A stretch of DNA of 64,000 nucleotides, from NCBI RefSeq assembly GCF_029504655.1, contig NZ_JAQFIL010000001.1:3849001-3913000 (forward strand), given 5' to 3'. Below, piece after piece: positions 61,819-64,000 of this stretch (the stretch's first letter is position 1; every line of letters begins with the position of its first letter). The DNA comes from Catalinimonas alkaloidigena. Its GTDB lineage: Bacteria > Bacteroidota > Bacteroidia > Cytophagales > Cyclobacteriaceae. Under the pieces are notes generated by a model, which did no database searches, was not told the DNA's origin, and saw nothing but the letters and a program-made list of their open reading frames with translations. The translations under genes and the position numbers were made by a program.

Positions 61819-63222
61819 CTATTCCTCCGGATCTTCTACCGAAGCAAATAAATTATTCAGTGTTTCTGCGTATGTAGGATGTGCCAGCACACCGTCTCTC
61901 AGGTCTTCGTAAGTCAAACCTCCCATCATTGCGATTTGAATCATTGACATCAACTCACCCCCGATGTCAGCCAGGCAAGAAGCTCCTAAAAACTGTTTTG
62001 TATCTGGATCTATTAGCACTTTCAGCAAACCTCGAGTGCGGTTAGCCTCTATCGCACGAGCTGCGTGAGACATGGGCATCTGAGAAATCTTGTACCTCTT
62101 GTTTTCTTTTTTTGCCAGTTTCTCATTCAATCCTATTCTCCCCAGTTCTGGCTTGGTGAACATCGTATATGGCACCATGCGGTTATTTATAGTTCTTTTC
62201 TTTTCACCGAAGAGGTAATCATTAATTATACGGAAATCATCATAAGAAATATGTGTAAATTCGGGCCCGCCCTTACAATCACCTAAAGCAAAAACGCCAT
62301 TCACATTAGTTTCCAAATGTTTATTGACATCGATATAGCCATGCTTTTTAAGCTTGACATCTGTTTTTTCTAAATTCAGCGTTTCGGTATTGGGATCAGT
62401 ACCTATTGCAATAAGTAAATGTGATCCTTGCAGCTCTTTTATGTTATCCCCTTTGAGGCTAACACTTATCCCGCTAGCTGTTTTCCTGACTTTGTCCAGT
62501 TGACTGCTTAAATAAATCGCTACGCCTTCCTCTTCTAAAACCTCCTGAATTGCTTCTGATACATCTTCGTCTTCTTTAGGCGCAAGTTGTGTTTCATCCT
62601 GAATGATAGATACTTCACTCCCCAGCCTTCTATACATTTGCCCAAACTCTAGACCAATATAACCTCCTCCCAGAATAATAAGATGCTCAGGAAGTTCTGT
62701 CAGTGACATCATCGACTTTGCGGTTAAATAATTCACATCAGAAAGTCCCTCAATCTCAGGTACTCTTGGACTGGTACCTACATTGATGAATATTTTGTCA
62801 GCGGAAAATTCTTTCAGCGTAAATTCACTTTGATTCTCTTCCTTTATTTTTACCTGTAGCTGCTTATTACTTACAAAACTTGCTTCTCCAAAAAAATAAT
62901 CAATATCTTCGGTTTCAGCCATTTTCTTTTCAATGCCTTCTCTCCACTCCTTCACTATGCCATCTCTTCTTTCTATTACTTTTTTAAAATTAGTTTTTGG
63001 CGGGTCGGCTTCTATCCCTACTTCTTCTGCAGTACTGACCATATGGCTTACATGCGCAGAAGCAACCATCGTTTTGGTAGGCGTGCAGCCATAATTTATA
63101 CAACTTCCACCGGGATGTTCGCGCTCAATTACCGCGATTTTCCATCCTTTTTCTGCTAAGGTAGCTGACAGAGGGTTTCCTGCCTGCCCTATTCCTATGA
63201 TGATTGCATCGTATTTTTCCAT
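61819..63222 (-). CDS. FAD-dependent pyridine nucleotide-disulfide oxidoreductase (mercuric reductase-like)
   Basis: A 467-residue flavoprotein of the class I disulfide reductase family. The FAD motif is 'DAIIIGIGQAGNPLSA' and the redox disulfide is Cys41/Cys46 ('GGSCINYGCTPTKT'). An NAD(P)-binding motif 'LIILGGGYIGLEFGQMYRRL' lies near 170, then 'VFALGDCKGGPEFTHISYDD', and C-terminal 'GVLAHPTYAETLNN' gives the His-Pro active base. It lacks the extra C-terminal cysteine pair and N-terminal metal-binding domain of true mercuric reductase, so a general thiol or NADPH oxidoreductase role is more likely. It stands alone, on the minus strand. Confidence 0.88.
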   Translation of the reverse strand: MEKYDAIIIGIGQAGNPLSATLAEKGWKIAVIEREHPGGSCINYGCTPTKTMVASAHVSHMVSTAEEVGIEADPPKTNFKKVIERRDGIVKEWREGIEKKMAETEDIDYFFGEASFVSNKQLQVKIKEENQSEFTLKEFSADKIFINVGTSPRVPEIEGLSDVNYLTAKSMMSLTELPEHLIILGGGYIGLEFGQMYRRLGSEVSIIQDETQLAPKEDEDVSEAIQEVLEEEGVAIYLSSQLDKVRKTASGISVSLKGDNIKELQGSHLLIAIGTDPNTETLNLEKTDVKLKKHGYIDVNKHLETNVNGVFALGDCKGGPEFTHISYDDFRIINDYLFGEKKRTINNRMVPYTMFTKPELGRIGLNEKLAKKENKRYKISQMPMSHAARAIEANRTRGLLKVLIDPDTKQFLGASCLADIGGELMSMIQIAMMGGLTYEDLRDGVLAHPTYAETLNNLFASVEDPEE

Positions 63223-63391
63223 TACGGATAAAGGTTCTGATTAAAAAAAATCTTATTACACTAAAAAAATAAGTAGAGGTGCCTTATCATGTAAATACAT
63301 GACTCTTTCTCGCCTATAAAATTTATATATATTTCAATCAAAACTAGAGGATAATGTTTGTATGTATTTGAAAAATTTAAGAGGGTTAGCC

Positions 63392-64000
63392 TTAGAAATT
63401 GACCAGCAAACCTCCACTCACACGATCTGCCAGCCCTACATTTCTGCCACTTACATTTTTGCCATAGCCAAGAGAAATGCCAAACGCTTCTGAAAAAGGG
63501 TAGTAAGCATTCAAACCGATTTGGGTATAGTTTACACGTGTTTCATTAAAAGGTACTCCCCCTATATCTGGAGCATCGCTGTCTGATATTTGAGTTTCTG
63601 ACCATAAGTCTACGTAGAACTCAGCCGCTGCAAAGCCCAGTTTGGCACCTAGGACCGTTGCATTAGGAACATCCTTGGTTCTGACAGAGTAGCCTGCATT
63701 GAGGTTGGCAAACCAGCCGTCATTGGATTGATATTGTATCAGTATTTTGGGGTCTATACGGGTAGATTGATTCCCAATTGAAAGCACGGCGTTGGCTTCA
63801 TAATCGCTCAGTGGTGTAGATATACCTAAAGCCCCAACAAATGATAACATTCCGCTTTCAGATTCTATCTGTATAGGATTCCAGTTTAAAAACAATGTAG
63901 CATCTTGCAGGTCGCTCACATCCTGGTTTACCATAGGATCATCACCTTTTCCCTTTGCTGCGATATAGGGCAGGTTCAGGATAATATCCAGATGATCTGT
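63392..64000 (-). CDS. Outer-membrane beta-barrel protein, 5' end outside window
   Basis: The minus-strand frame is open to base 64000, so the N-terminus is missing; the ATG at 63934 is internal ('AAKGKGDDP' comes before it in frame). The 202 visible residues show alternating strands ('MLSFVGALGISTPLSDY', 'GWFANLNAGYSVRT', 'FGISLGYGKNVSGRN') and end 'GGLLVNF' with a terminal Phe, as outer-membrane barrels do. The texture resembles the MetA-pathway/phenol-transport porin type, but the assignment is tentative. It is in the same direction as the flavoprotein gene, 169 bp upstream of it. Confidence 0.75.
   Translation of the reverse strand, partial: TDHLDIILNLPYIAAKGKGDDPMVNQDVSDLQDATLFLNWNPIQIESESGMLSFVGALGISTPLSDYEANAVLSIGNQSTRIDPKILIQYQSNDGWFANLNAGYSVRTKDVPNATVLGAKLGFAAAEFYVDLWSETQISDSDAPDIGGVPFNETRVNYTQIGLNAYYPFSEAFGISLGYGKNVSGRNVGLADRVSGGLLVNF

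Noticed and set aside
61819..63222. A mercuric reductase call
   Set aside because: The C-terminal vicinal cysteines and the N-terminal heavy-metal domain are missing and no mer genes are near.
1..64000. tRNA, rRNA, CRISPR arrays, insertion sequences or integrase genes
   Set aside because: Looked for by eye on both strands; nothing with the expected repeats, conserved tRNA arm sequences or transposase motifs was seen.

Overview
The window reads as a chromosomal segment of a Bacteroidota bacterium, most likely of the Cytophagales type. The signs are a SusC/SusD pair with a FecR anti-sigma factor and an ECF sigma factor, PorT-like and other outer-membrane barrels, a DUF4468 protein, many lipoprotein and Tat-type signals, AT-rich spacers, few recognisable Shine-Dalgarno sites and several probable TTG/GTG starts. 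I cannot name the species. I found no rRNA, tRNA, CRISPR array, transposase or integrase. Nearly all the sequence is protein coding.

Layout. 1-707: the end of an SDR oxidoreductase, then a spacer without a convincing gene. 1326-7242: a NarX/NarL-like two-component pair, an ammonium transporter, an outer-membrane porin and a DUF4468 protein, which together look like a nitrogen-uptake cluster; the transporter promoter region carries striking palindromes. 7439-16004: a 55-residue membrane peptide gene, an HtrA protease, a free methionine sulfoxide reductase, a giant SF1 helicase with a nuclease-like tail, a helix-hairpin-helix protein and a membrane sensor with a degenerate receiver domain. 16133-32438 (minus strand): an ECF sigma/FecR/SusC/SusD unit followed by two RraA-family lyases and three enolase-superfamily dehydratases, then a BASS-family symporter and an AGE-family lipoprotein. 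Almost every enzyme in it has a Sec, Tat or lipoprotein signal, so sugar-acid breakdown may take place in the periplasm. 32696-46832: an amidase, an S9 peptidase, an AAC(3)-I-like acetyltransferase, two MFS transporters, a barrel protein, a GAF histidine kinase, a gamma-glutamyltransferase, and two genes each broken by one missing base in a homopolymer (a SnoaL-like protein and a YopT/C58-like cysteine peptidase). 47164-60057: a surface-glycan cluster (YfhO, two GT2 enzymes, a DUF115 protein, a hexapeptide acyltransferase, SpsF-like, NeuB-like, a methyltransferase, a PseB-like dehydratase, a flippase and a DegT aminotransferase) that points to a nonulosonic-acid glycan. 60244-64000: phosphofructokinase, a LemA-like protein, a flavoprotein disulfide reductase and the end of a barrel protein.

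How parts fit together. In the sugar-acid locus, SusCD would bring in a substrate, the dehydratases would make 2-keto-3-deoxy acids, the RraA proteins would cleave or decarboxylate them, and the BASS protein could carry the product across the inner membrane. The sigma/anti-sigma pair plus the STN domain of SusC suggests induction by substrate. This locus is the best candidate for an undescribed system here. The glycan cluster has synthase, dehydratase, aminotransferase and cytidylyltransferase-like steps, but I see no PseG- or NeuC-like hydrolase.
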